In this document: piece after piece, positions 6,701-13,830 of the stretch
Layout: each line of letters begins with the position of its first letter
Position numbering within the stretch: position 1 is the first letter of the stretch
Origin: an uncultured Bilophila sp.
GTDB lineage: Bacteria > Desulfobacterota > Desulfovibrionia > Desulfovibrionales > Desulfovibrionaceae
Length of the DNA: 13,860 bases
Assembly (NCBI GenBank): GCA_902373525.1
Contig: CABKMN010000059.1
Span: forward strand, 1-13,860
Direction of reading: 5' to 3'
The notes under the pieces: generated by a model
What the model saw: only the letters and a program-made list of their open reading frames with translations
Told to the model about the DNA's origin: nothing
The model's database searches: none
Made by a program: the position numbers and the translations under genes

Positions 6701-7375
6701 ATGCAGTGGCTTGATCCCGACTTCATCATGCAGACCGTGGTCCCCGCGCTCAACCGGGGGCTCATCATGTCCATCGCCCTGATCGTGCCGTCCGCGACCA
6801 TCGGCTTCGTGCTCGGCGTCCTGACCGGCGTGGCCCGCGTCTTCGGCCCCAAATGGCTCCGCAGCCTCGGGAACGGCTTCACCACCGTCTTCCGCGGCGT
6901 GCCGCTCGTGGTGCAGCTCATGATCCTCTATTTCGGCCTGCCCAACCTCGGCATCTATCTGGAGCCCTATCCGGCCTCGGTGATCGGCTTCATCCTCTGC
7001 ACCGGAGCCTACCAGTCGGAATACGTGCGCGGCGCGCTGCTCTCCATCCGGCAGGGCCAGATCAAGGCGGCCTACGCCCTCGGATTCACCAAGCTGCAAA
7101 CCATCCTCTGGGTGGTCGTCCCGCAGGCGGCCCGGCGAGCCCTGCCCGGCTGCGGCAACGAAATCATTTACCTGATCAAGTACTCCTCCCTCGCCTACAT
7201 CATCACCTGCATCGAGCTCACCGGCGAGGCCAAGGTGCTTGTATCCCGTTCGTTCCGGCCCACGGAAGTCTATCTGGTGGCGGGCGTCTACTACCTCGTG
7301 CTCGTCTCCGCCGCGACGTGGATTCTCCAGAAGCTCGAACACAAATTCGCCATTCCCGGCTTCGGGAAGAAGTAG
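6701..7375 (+). CDS. Amino-acid ABC importer permease, second subunit
   Basis: This 224-residue membrane protein belongs to the same permease family as the first subunit and carries FRGVP (65-69). Its ATPase-docking loop is AAYALG (123-128), followed by VVP and LPG (148-150). The two permeases differ clearly, which points to a heterodimeric channel. The gene starts 3 bp after the ATPase stop and has an AAAGAGGA site (6686-6693) 7 nt before the ATG. The TAG stop codon contributes its last base to the first stem of the palindromic repeat that follows. Confidence 0.93.
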   Translation: MQWLDPDFIMQTVVPALNRGLIMSIALIVPSATIGFVLGVLTGVARVFGPKWLRSLGNGFTTVFRGVPLVVQLMILYFGLPNLGIYLEPYPASVIGFILCTGAYQSEYVRGALLSIRQGQIKAAYALGFTKLQTILWVVVPQAARRALPGCGNEIIYLIKYSSLAYIITCIELTGEAKVLVSRSFRPTEVYLVAGVYYLVLVSAATWILQKLEHKFAIPGFGKK

Positions 7376-7464
7376 CGGGGCTCCGCCCCGCACCCCGGCA
7401 GGGGCCGCCCTGCACCCGCTGAGGCTCCGCCTCAGACTCCGCCGGGGGGCGAGCCGCCCCCCGG
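7375..7464 (+). repeat. Palindromic repeat module 2, copy B, with two extra hairpins
   Basis: Four hairpins follow one another directly after the permease stop. They are GCGGGGC/GCCCCGC (7375-7381, 7385-7391), GCAGGG/CCCTGC (7398-7403, 7408-7413), CTGAGGC/GCCTCAG (7419-7425, 7429-7435) and CCGGGGGGC/GCCCCCCGG (7442-7450, 7456-7464). The first two correspond in order and spacing to the block at 1491-1540. No long U-tract follows, but the block probably ends or protects the importer mRNA. Confidence 0.75.
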
Positions 7465-7596
7465 ACCCCGGCGCAACCGGAAACGCCGACGGCCGGTTCC
7501 TTTCACCGGCGGCATGGACGGCGTAGCCGTTCATGTCGCTTTGCGGAGAAACGGGACAACCGGACAACAGGCCGCAAGCGCCCGCGCCTCCTCATC
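7465..7596. other. Spacer between repeat modules upstream of lepA
   Basis: No gene is supported. The frame open in phase with lepA from 7514 crosses the repeat and has no LepA-like sequence. An imperfect inverted repeat ATGGACGGC/GCCGTTCAT sits near 7514-7534. I see no convincing promoter; lepA must be transcribed either from a weak promoter here or by read-through. Confidence 0.4.
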
Positions 7597-7668
7597 CGAG
7601 GGGGCTTGGGGGGAAGCATTCCCCCCAAACGGGGTCAAGGGGCTACCGCCCCTTGCCGCCGGAGGCAT
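7597..7668 (+). repeat. Palindromic repeat module 1, copy B
   Basis: A perfect 10-bp stem TTGGGGGGAA/TTCCCCCCAA (7606-7615, 7619-7628, loop GCA) is followed by CAAGGGGC/GCCCCTTG (7636-7643, 7648-7655, loop TACC) and the end GCCGCCGGAGGCAT. It matches 1668-1736, but the outer two pairs of the first stem have changed from C-G to T-A on both sides. It ends 37 bp before lepA. Confidence 0.85.
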
Positions 7669-7705
7669 CATCATCCATTCTCCCACCGAAAAAGGACATG
7701 CTTCA

Positions 7706-9511
7706 ATGCCCGTACAGGAACATATCCGCAATTTCAGCATCATCGCCCACATCGACCACGGGAAATCGACGCTTGCCGACCGCATCCTCGAAATCACCGG
7801 GCTGGTGTCGGACCGCGAAAAGCGCGACCAGTACCTCGACCGCATGGACATCGAGCGCGAGCGCGGCATCACCATCAAGGCGCAGACCGTCCGCATCCCC
7901 TACAAGGCCAAGGACGGCAACACCTACCTGCTCAACCTCATCGACACCCCCGGCCATGTGGACTTCAACTATGAGGTTTCCCGTTCGCTGGCGGCCTGCG
8001 AAGGCGCGCTGCTGGTCGTGGACGCCACGCAGGGCGTCGAGGCGCAGACCCTCGCCAACGTGTACCTCGCCCTCGACCACAACCACGAGATCATCCCGGT
8101 CCTCAACAAGATCGACCTGCCGAGCTCGGACGTGGCGCGCGTGAAGTCCGAAATCGAGGAGGACATCGGGCTGGACTGCACGCAGGCCCTGCCCGTCAGC
8201 GCCAAGACCGGCGACGGCGTGCCCGAGGTGCTCGAAGCCATCGTACACCGCCTCCCCGCGCCCGAAGGCAACCCGAACGCCCCGCTCAAGGCGTTGATCT
8301 TCGACTCGTGGTACGATTCCTATCAGGGCGTGGTGGTCATGTTCCGCATCATGGACGGCACCATCCGCAAGGGCGACCGGATCGAACTGTTCGCCACGAA
8401 AAAGACGTACGAAGTCATCCGCCTCGGCGTGTTCTCCCCCGAATCCCGCGACATGGACGAACTGTCGGCGGGCGAGGTGGGCTTCCTCTGCGGCAACATC
8501 AAGGAACTGGGCGACGCCAAGGTCGGCGACACCATCACGCTGGCGGACCGCCCCTGCGAATCCCCCGTGCCCGGCTTCAAGGAAGTGCAGGCCGTGGTCT
8601 TCTGCGGGCTGTACCCGTCCGATCCCAGCGACTACGAACAGCTCAAGTTCGCGCTGGAGAAGCTCCAGCTCAACGACGCCGCCTTCTCGTGGGAACCGGA
8701 AACCTCACAGGCCCTCGGCTTCGGCTTCCGCTGCGGCTTCCTCGGGCTGCTGCACATGGAAATCATTCAGGAACGCCTCGAACGCGAATTTCAGGTGGAC
8801 CTCATCGCCACGGCCCCTTCGGTCATCTACCGGGTGGAGACGACGGACGGCAAGACCACGGAAATCGACAACCCGTCGAAGCTGCCCGATCCGGGCCGGA
8901 TCACCAACCTGTACGAGCCCTACGTCCGCATCGACATCCACGTGCCCAGCGAATTCGTGGGCAACGTGATGAAGCTCTGCGAGGAAAAGCGCGGCATCCA
9001 GAAAAATATGGGCTATCTGGCCCAGAACCGCGTGATCATCACCTACGAGCTGCCCTTCGCGGAAATCGTGTTCGACTTCTTCGACCGCCTGAAGTCCGCC
9101 ACGCGCGGCTACGCCTCGATGGACTACGAGGTCGTGGACTATCGGGCCTCCAACCTCGTGCGGCTGGACATCCTGCTCAACGGCGAAGCCGTGGACGCCC
9201 TCGCCGTCATCGTGCACAAGGACAAGGCCTACGCCTACGGGCGCGCGCTGGCCCTCAAGCTCAAGCGGACCATCCCGCGCCAGATGTTCGAAGTGGCGAT
9301 TCAGGCCGCCATCGGCCAGAAGGTCATCGCCCGCGAAACCATCTCCGCACTCCGCAAGAACGTCACCGCCAAGTGCTACGGCGGCGACATCACCCGTAAA
9401 CGCAAGCTCCTCGAAAAGCAGAAGGAGGGCAAGAAGCGCATGAAGCGCATGGGCAACGTCGAGTTGCCGCAGGAAGCCTTCCTCGCCGCCTTGCAGGTCG
9501 GGGACGAGTAG
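7706..9511 (+). CDS. lepA: Elongation factor 4 (LepA), ribosome-associated GTPase
   Basis: The 601-residue protein is full length for LepA, which binds the ribosome and affects elongation and 30S assembly. All GTPase motifs are present: G1 AHIDHGKST (14-22), G2 ERGITIK with T56, G3 DTPGH (80-84), G4 NKID (134-137) and G5 SAK (165-167). The C-terminal region carries the LepA-specific domain and ends in a basic segment (RKRKLLEKQKEGKKRMKR) before the ELPQEAFLAAL tail. ATG 7706 is chosen because family similarity begins at once and AAGGA (7692-7696) lies 9 nt upstream; the frame's extension to 7514 runs through the repeat. No signal peptidase gene, a common lepA neighbour, follows it here; a terminator does. 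Confidence 0.97.
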   Translation: MPVQEHIRNFSIIAHIDHGKSTLADRILEITGLVSDREKRDQYLDRMDIERERGITIKAQTVRIPYKAKDGNTYLLNLIDTPGHVDFNYEVSRSLAACEGALLVVDATQGVEAQTLANVYLALDHNHEIIPVLNKIDLPSSDVARVKSEIEEDIGLDCTQALPVSAKTGDGVPEVLEAIVHRLPAPEGNPNAPLKALIFDSWYDSYQGVVVMFRIMDGTIRKGDRIELFATKKTYEVIRLGVFSPESRDMDELSAGEVGFLCGNIKELGDAKVGDTITLADRPCESPVPGFKEVQAVVFCGLYPSDPSDYEQLKFALEKLQLNDAAFSWEPETSQALGFGFRCGFLGLLHMEIIQERLEREFQVDLIATAPSVIYRVETTDGKTTEIDNPSKLPDPGRITNLYEPYVRIDIHVPSEFVGNVMKLCEEKRGIQKNMGYLAQNRVIITYELPFAEIVFDFFDRLKSATRGYASMDYEVVDYRASNLVRLDILLNGEAVDALAVIVHKDKAYAYGRALALKLKRTIPRQMFEVAIQAAIGQKVIARETISALRKNVTAKCYGGDITRKRKLLEKQKEGKKRMKRMGNVELPQEAFLAALQVGDE

Positions 9512-9516
9512 AAAAA

Positions 9517-9561
9517 AAGGGGCGGGGGAACCATTCTGAAGGATGGTTCCCCCGCCCTTTT
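9517..9561 (+). terminator. Intrinsic terminator of lepA
   Basis: GGGCGGGGGAACCAT (9520-9534) pairs fully with ATGGTTCCCCCGCCC (9543-9557), and the inner bases add two more pairs around a TGAA loop. TTTT follows on the + strand and AAAA precedes the stem, so it could also act in the opposite direction. It starts 6 bp after the lepA stop. Confidence 0.9.
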
Positions 9562-9915
9562 CGGACTCTCCCCCGCTCGAAACGGTCCGTATGGATCAAC
9601 GAAGAGAGAGACGCGGGCCTTTTGAGGGACGCCTCCGTTCCCGCATGCGCGGCGGAAAGAGGAACGGTGAAGGCCGGTCCGTGCGTTCTTCCTCGACCGG
9701 AAAATCCATCGCGCCCCTGACCGTTCGGCCCGCACCTTCGAGGTCAGGCGTTCCGGCAGGCGGGGGGCGACGTACCGGGCGCTTTTCGGGCAGTTCGCTC
9801 AAGACGCCGCATCCATCATCTCGCCCCTTCCGCCGACAGCTCACCGTCATGGGGCGCTGCCTTGGCCCTTCGCCCGTCCCTCCGGTGGAGTGCCCCGGCA
9901 ACGCCGCTCGGGAAA
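9562..9915. other. Intergenic stretch with successive inverted repeats
   Basis: This stretch lies between two terminators facing each other and holds no gene I can support. A 101-residue minus-strand frame (9596-9901) is Arg/Pro-rich and looks like translated noncoding GC-rich DNA. Three inverted repeats occur in a row: CCGTTCC/GGAACGG (9635-9641, 9661-9667), CCGGTC/GACCGG (9674-9679, 9695-9700) and CTGACC/GGTCAG (9717-9722, 9742-9747). I recognise no known RNA family. Confidence 0.4.
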
Positions 9916-9916
9916 G

Positions 9917-9937
9917 AAAAAGGGAGCCTCGGCTCCC
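9917..9937 (-). terminator. Intrinsic terminator of the acidic-protein gene
   Basis: On the minus strand GGGAGC/GCTCCC with a CGAG loop (9922-9937 on the + strand) is followed directly by TTTTTCTTT. It begins 8 nt after the TAA stop and is a standard intrinsic terminator. Confidence 0.85.
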
Positions 9938-9945
9938 CGTTGTTC

Positions 9946-11625
9946 TTACCGCTTCATCAGATTTGCGATTTCCTCGCGAAGCACCCGTGCGGCGGATTCG
10001 GCGGCGATGCGGTCGATTTCGGCCCGGACCCGGCTCATGACGTCGGCGGTGATGGCCTCGGCGTCCGGCAGGTCGGGCAGAATGAGCTGCGGAAGCGGGC
10101 GGGACTCCAGGTCCTGCACGCGGCGCTGCAACTGCTCCAGCACCCGCGCCGTCGTTTCCTGTTCCTCGCAGGCCTTCTCCATGTCCACACGGACCAGCGC
10201 CAGAACGTCCTGCGCGATGCCCGCCGCATCCGGGGCCGCGAGCACGGGACGTTTCTCCAGCACGGACACCCGCCCCTCAAGCGATTCCAGCGCAAGCCCG
10301 AACAGGTCCGGGCCGTCGTCGGACTCATCCGCAGCCGGTTCGGCTTCCCGCGAGACGGCCTCGGCAAAAGACGGATGCGAAGCGGAGGTCTCTTCGGGAT
10401 CGGGCTCGGGGATGAACTTCGGTTCGGGCGCAACGGAAGAGGCGAAGTCCCGCGACGCCGCAAGCGCCCGCAACTGCCCGCACAGGGCGTTTCCTTCCGT
10501 CAGCAGCGCTTCAATGTCGCCGGACACGGCTCCGGCGGCTTCTTCCCCAGATTCGTTCACACGCTGTTCCAGAGCGGTCACCCGCTCGTTCAAACGGCTC
10601 AAGGCTTCCTCCAGCCGGGTAAGACGTTCTTCCACATCATCGGGTTCGGACGGTACGGGCTCGGCGGCCTTCACGGGATCGTCCCCGGAGGCCTCCACGG
10701 ACACCGCAAGCGGCGAGAGCACGGATGCGGGCTCGGGCAAAGGTTCGGGCTCCGCGACAGGTTCTCCGGCCTGCGGTTCCGGCATGACCAGTTCGGGATC
10801 GCCGGACTGCGGCTCACCGGATTCTCGCTCGGCGGCTTCCTGATTGCCGGGCTGCGGCACGACGGATTCCGCCTCGACGTGCGGCACGTCTTCCGGCTGT
10901 TCGGGGACATCGGGCTCGGCCTCTGAAACGGGTTCCTCCGGCGCAAGGGGCTGTTCGGGGAACAGCTCTTCGAGCGTGCTCTCTCCCTCGGCCCGCTCAG
11001 CCTTTCCTTCGTAAGACGCTTCCCCCGTTTCCCCGGCAAGGTCCCGTTCCGCGGGCGGCGTTTCCCTGAACGGCGCGTCCTTCTCCACGAAAGCGGCTTC
11101 GGCCGACGCAGGCCCCGTACCGAACAGGACGCCGAGGTCCTCGGAGGCGTCCACGCCGGAAGCTCCGTCAACGGGCCGTTCCGGATCGCAGGCCGCCTCG
11201 GTCGGGGCGGACGCAAAGGGGGGTTCCGGTGCGTCCTCGTCGCCGCCTTCGCGCGCCACGGCGCCCGCCTTCGCCATCTCTTCTTCAAAGGCGCGGATCA
11301 GGTCCTCGCTCGACGCTTCGGGAGCGGACGCTTCCGGGACCGGGTCGGCCCAAGGCGTCGCGGCCTCCGGGGCCTTCCCCGACTCTCCGGAAACGCCCGA
11401 TTCGGGGATATTTTGACATTCGTCTACGTTTTCAAACGGATACCGCGAGACAATGTAACCGGGGTCCTCTTCCCGTTCCGCCGGTTCCGGAACGGCGTCC
11501 CCGGCTCCGCCGCCAACACGAACAGCCCCGCAGGGCTCCGGCTGGGGAGACGCCTCGGGGTCGTCGACAATATCAAAAAGGTCTATAATGCCTTCTTCCG
11601 GGTCGTAGGGGGTTTTCTGTGCCAT
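9946..11625 (-). CDS. Acidic, Pro/Glu-rich protein with short coiled coils, function unknown
   Basis: I do not recognise this 559-residue protein. It has no signal peptide and no membrane segment, so it is probably cytoplasmic. A short N-terminal segment, PEEGIIDLFDIVDDP (9-23), looks constrained. A long acidic stretch rich in Pro, Glu, Ala and Ser (about 24-330) follows and is probably disordered. A clear heptad coiled coil lies at 331-359, shorter ones at about 444-458 and 492-509. The C-terminal 45 residues form an amphipathic, charged segment ending AARVLREEIANLMKR. ATG 11625 is chosen over the upstream frame because GAGAGG (11631-11636) lies 5 nt before it. It is transcribed alone, divergently from uvrC, and has its own terminator. 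The layout (short end motifs joined by an acidic linker) suggests a scaffold or polar-organising protein, which is inference only. Confidence 0.8.
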   Translation of the reverse strand: MAQKTPYDPEEGIIDLFDIVDDPEASPQPEPCGAVRVGGGAGDAVPEPAEREEDPGYIVSRYPFENVDECQNIPESGVSGESGKAPEAATPWADPVPEASAPEASSEDLIRAFEEEMAKAGAVAREGGDEDAPEPPFASAPTEAACDPERPVDGASGVDASEDLGVLFGTGPASAEAAFVEKDAPFRETPPAERDLAGETGEASYEGKAERAEGESTLEELFPEQPLAPEEPVSEAEPDVPEQPEDVPHVEAESVVPQPGNQEAAERESGEPQSGDPELVMPEPQAGEPVAEPEPLPEPASVLSPLAVSVEASGDDPVKAAEPVPSEPDDVEERLTRLEEALSRLNERVTALEQRVNESGEEAAGAVSGDIEALLTEGNALCGQLRALAASRDFASSVAPEPKFIPEPDPEETSASHPSFAEAVSREAEPAADESDDGPDLFGLALESLEGRVSVLEKRPVLAAPDAAGIAQDVLALVRVDMEKACEEQETTARVLEQLQRRVQDLESRPLPQLILPDLPDAEAITADVMSRVRAEIDRIAAESAARVLREEIANLMKR

Positions 11626-11666
11626 ACTGGCCTCTCGTCGGCAGAAAAATATAAATGGATACAGGC

Positions 11667-11696
11667 AGAGTACACGCATCCGCCGCGATCTGGCAA
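11667..11696 (-). promoter_or_regulatory. Candidate promoter of the acidic-protein gene
   Basis: On the minus strand TTGCCA (11691-11696, 5 of 6) and TACTCT (11667-11672, 3 of 6) are 18 bp apart, which would start transcription about 35 nt before the ATG. An AT-rich TATATT just downstream is an alternative -10 without a good -35. Moderate to weak support. Confidence 0.35.
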
Positions 11697-11713
11697 GCGG
11701 GAACAGGCGGCGG

Positions 11714-11742
11714 TTTACAGGCCCGCCGCCAGCCTGTAGACT
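11714..11742 (+). promoter_or_regulatory. Candidate sigma70 promoter of uvrC
   Basis: TTTACA (11714-11719, 5 of 6) and TAGACT (11737-11742, 4 of 6) are separated by exactly 17 bp, placing the start near 11749 and giving a leader of about 46 nt. No operator resembling a LexA box is evident around it. Confidence 0.6.
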
Positions 11743-11794
11743 GACGGGCGGCCTTTCATCCCGTTTCTTTTTCAGACTTTTTTTCGGAGATCGC

Positions 11795-13825
11795 ATGGAG
11801 CGTCCAGTTTCCTCGACACTTCCGGTCACGCCCGGCGTTTACCTCTATAAGGACGCTCAGGGCCGGATCATCTACGTGGGCAAGGCCCGCAACCTCCGCA
11901 AGCGGATTCTCTCTTATTTTCGGGAGGCTTCGGCGCTCACGCCCAAAACGGTGGCCATGATCGGCCACGCCGCCTCGCTGGAGACGCTTTCCACCACCAC
12001 GGAAAAGGAAGCGCTCCTGCTCGAAGCCAGCCTGATCAAAAAGCACCGCCCGCACTACAACATCGTTCTGCGCGACGACAAGCAGTACGTGCTGTTCCGC
12101 ATCGCCAAGGACGTGCCCTTTCCGCGTCTTGAGGTGGTGCGCCAGCCCCGGCGCGACAACGCCCGCTATTTCGGACCGTTCACCTCGGGGCAGGCGGCCC
12201 GCGAAACGTGGAAGACCATCCACCGGGCCTTCCCCCTGCGGCGCTGTTCGGACCGGGCCTTCAAGAACCGCGTCCGCCCCTGCCTCTACTACCACATCGG
12301 GCAGTGCCTCGCGCCGTGTACCGAAAACGTGTCGCCGGAAGACTACGCCACCCTCGTACACCGCGTGGAACTGCTGCTGTCCGGGCGTTCGCGCGAGCTG
12401 GTGGACACCCTGCGCCGCGCCATGACCGAAGCCTCGGAAGCGATGGAATACGAGCAGGCCGCCGTCTACCGCGATCAGATCAAGGCCATCGAGCGCACCG
12501 TGGAACGCCAGAGCGTGGTCCTGCCCGAAGGCGGCAACATGGACGTCGCGGGCGTGGTTCCGGCGAAGGGCGGCCTTGCGCTCGGCCTGCTGTTCGTGCG
12601 CGAAGGGCGGCTCGTGGACGGGCGGACCTTTTTCTGGCCCGATCTGGAGCTGGCGGAAGGCCCCGAACTGCTCTGGAGCTTCCTCGGACAGTTCTACGGC
12701 CCGCAAAGCTCCATCCCCCCGCGCATCGTGGTCCCGTGGCTGCCGGAAGACACGGACCTGCCTTCCGTTCCCGCCGCAGCCGATGCGGGACCCGGCCCGT
12801 CGTCCGCGCCCGGCCCGGTTGATCGCGTTTCCGCCGCGACCGACGCGGAGCCCGGTTCCCCGACCGGCCTCCAGCCCGAAGGCCCCGACGCCGTTTGCGA
12901 TGAGGTGGAGTCCCTTGAAGCCCTTGAGGCGGCCCTCTCCGACGCGCGCGGCGGCATCGTGCGCATCGCCAAGCCCCGCAACGCCGCCGAGGCCCGTTTG
13001 GTGGACATGGCGGTATCCAACGCCCGCGAGGCCGCCGTCACCAAGACGGAAGTGCCCATGGCCGACCGGCTCGCCGCCGCCTTCGCGCTGGATCGCGTCC
13101 AGTCGGCCCTGCCCGGCGCGGTGCCGATGGCGTCCCGGCCCATCCGGCGCATCGAATGCGTGGACGTCTCTCACACGGGAGGCAGCTCCACGCGCGTGGG
13201 CATGGTGGTCTTTGAAGACGGACAACCGCAGAAATCGGATTACCGCACCTACGCGCTCGAAGGCGAAAGCGCCTGCAACGGCGACGACTACGCGGCGCTG
13301 GCCGAGTGGATGCGCCGCCGTCTCGAATCCGGCCCGCCGTGGGCCGATCTGGTGCTCATCGACGGCGGGCGCGGGCAGGTTTCCGCCGTGCAGCGCATCG
13401 TCCGCGAGTCCGGCGCGGAAGGCCGTTTTCTGCTGGCGGGCATCGCCAAGGCGCGCGACGAGATGGGCCGGGCCGACCGCCGGGCCGGGAACGTGGGCGA
13501 CCGGATTTTCCTGCCGGGCCGGAGCAATCCCCTCCCCCTGCGTGACGGTTCCGCCGAGCTGCTGTTTCTCCAGCATGTCCGCGACACGGCCCACCATTTC
13601 GTCATCGGGCGGCATCGTCGGGCGCGGGCGGGCGCGGCCCTGTCCGCCGAACTGTTGCGCATTCCCGGCGTGGGGACCGCCACGGCCCGGATGCTCTGGG
13701 ATCACTTCAAGACCCTCGACGCAATCATCGCCGCCACGCCCGACCGGCTCGCCGCCATCCCCGGCATCGGCCCCCGCAAGGCCGCCGCGCTGGCCGAGAG
13801 TTTGAAGCGGTTGAAGGAAGAATGA
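11795..13825 (+). CDS. uvrC: UvrABC system protein C (excinuclease subunit C)
   Basis: UvrC makes both incisions around UvrAB-marked DNA lesions in nucleotide excision repair. The 676-residue protein has the N-terminal GIY-YIG nuclease (GVY 14-16, YVGKARNL 27-34, metal-binding E77). Four cysteines (C151, C163, C171, C175) have the spacing known for the UvrC iron-sulfur site. A UVR helix pair (MEYEQAAVYRDQIKAIE, from 217) contacts UvrB. The C-terminal RNase-H-like nuclease has D457, D497/D498, D523 and H600. Two helix-hairpin-helix motifs (IPGVGTATA and IPGIGPRKA) bind DNA at 619-670. It is about 60 residues longer than usual because of a Pro/Ala/Gly-rich stretch at about 319-372 between the UVR and RNase-H parts. 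The ATG follows GGAG (11786-11789) by 5 nt. Confidence 0.97.
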   Translation: MERPVSSTLPVTPGVYLYKDAQGRIIYVGKARNLRKRILSYFREASALTPKTVAMIGHAASLETLSTTTEKEALLLEASLIKKHRPHYNIVLRDDKQYVLFRIAKDVPFPRLEVVRQPRRDNARYFGPFTSGQAARETWKTIHRAFPLRRCSDRAFKNRVRPCLYYHIGQCLAPCTENVSPEDYATLVHRVELLLSGRSRELVDTLRRAMTEASEAMEYEQAAVYRDQIKAIERTVERQSVVLPEGGNMDVAGVVPAKGGLALGLLFVREGRLVDGRTFFWPDLELAEGPELLWSFLGQFYGPQSSIPPRIVVPWLPEDTDLPSVPAAADAGPGPSSAPGPVDRVSAATDAEPGSPTGLQPEGPDAVCDEVESLEALEAALSDARGGIVRIAKPRNAAEARLVDMAVSNAREAAVTKTEVPMADRLAAAFALDRVQSALPGAVPMASRPIRRIECVDVSHTGGSSTRVGMVVFEDGQPQKSDYRTYALEGESACNGDDYAALAEWMRRRLESGPPWADLVLIDGGRGQVSAVQRIVRESGAEGRFLLAGIAKARDEMGRADRRAGNVGDRIFLPGRSNPLPLRDGSAELLFLQHVRDTAHHFVIGRHRRARAGAALSAELLRIPGVGTATARMLWDHFKTLDAIIAATPDRLAAIPGIGPRKAAALAESLKRLKEE

Positions 13826-13830
13826 GATTG

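Noticed and set aside
5798..7567. A 589-codon minus-strand frame across the importer genes
   Set aside because: It lies opposite the ATPase and permease, which have complete family motifs and good ribosome-binding sites; a shadow frame.
7514..7705. A 64-residue upstream extension of LepA
   Set aside because: It passes through the palindromic repeat, and LepA similarity starts at ATG 7706 with its own ribosome-binding site.
9740..9780. A GGTCAGG segment resembling part of the SRP RNA
   Set aside because: The conserved tetraloop and asymmetric-loop sequence of SRP RNA is missing.
9596..9901. A 101-residue minus-strand frame between lepA and the acidic-protein gene
   Set aside because: Arg/Pro-rich, no clear ribosome-binding site, located after a terminator, and overlapping inverted repeats.
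11756..13705. A 649-codon minus-strand frame opposite uvrC
   Set aside because: Antisense to UvrC with all its catalytic residues; composition typical of a shadow.
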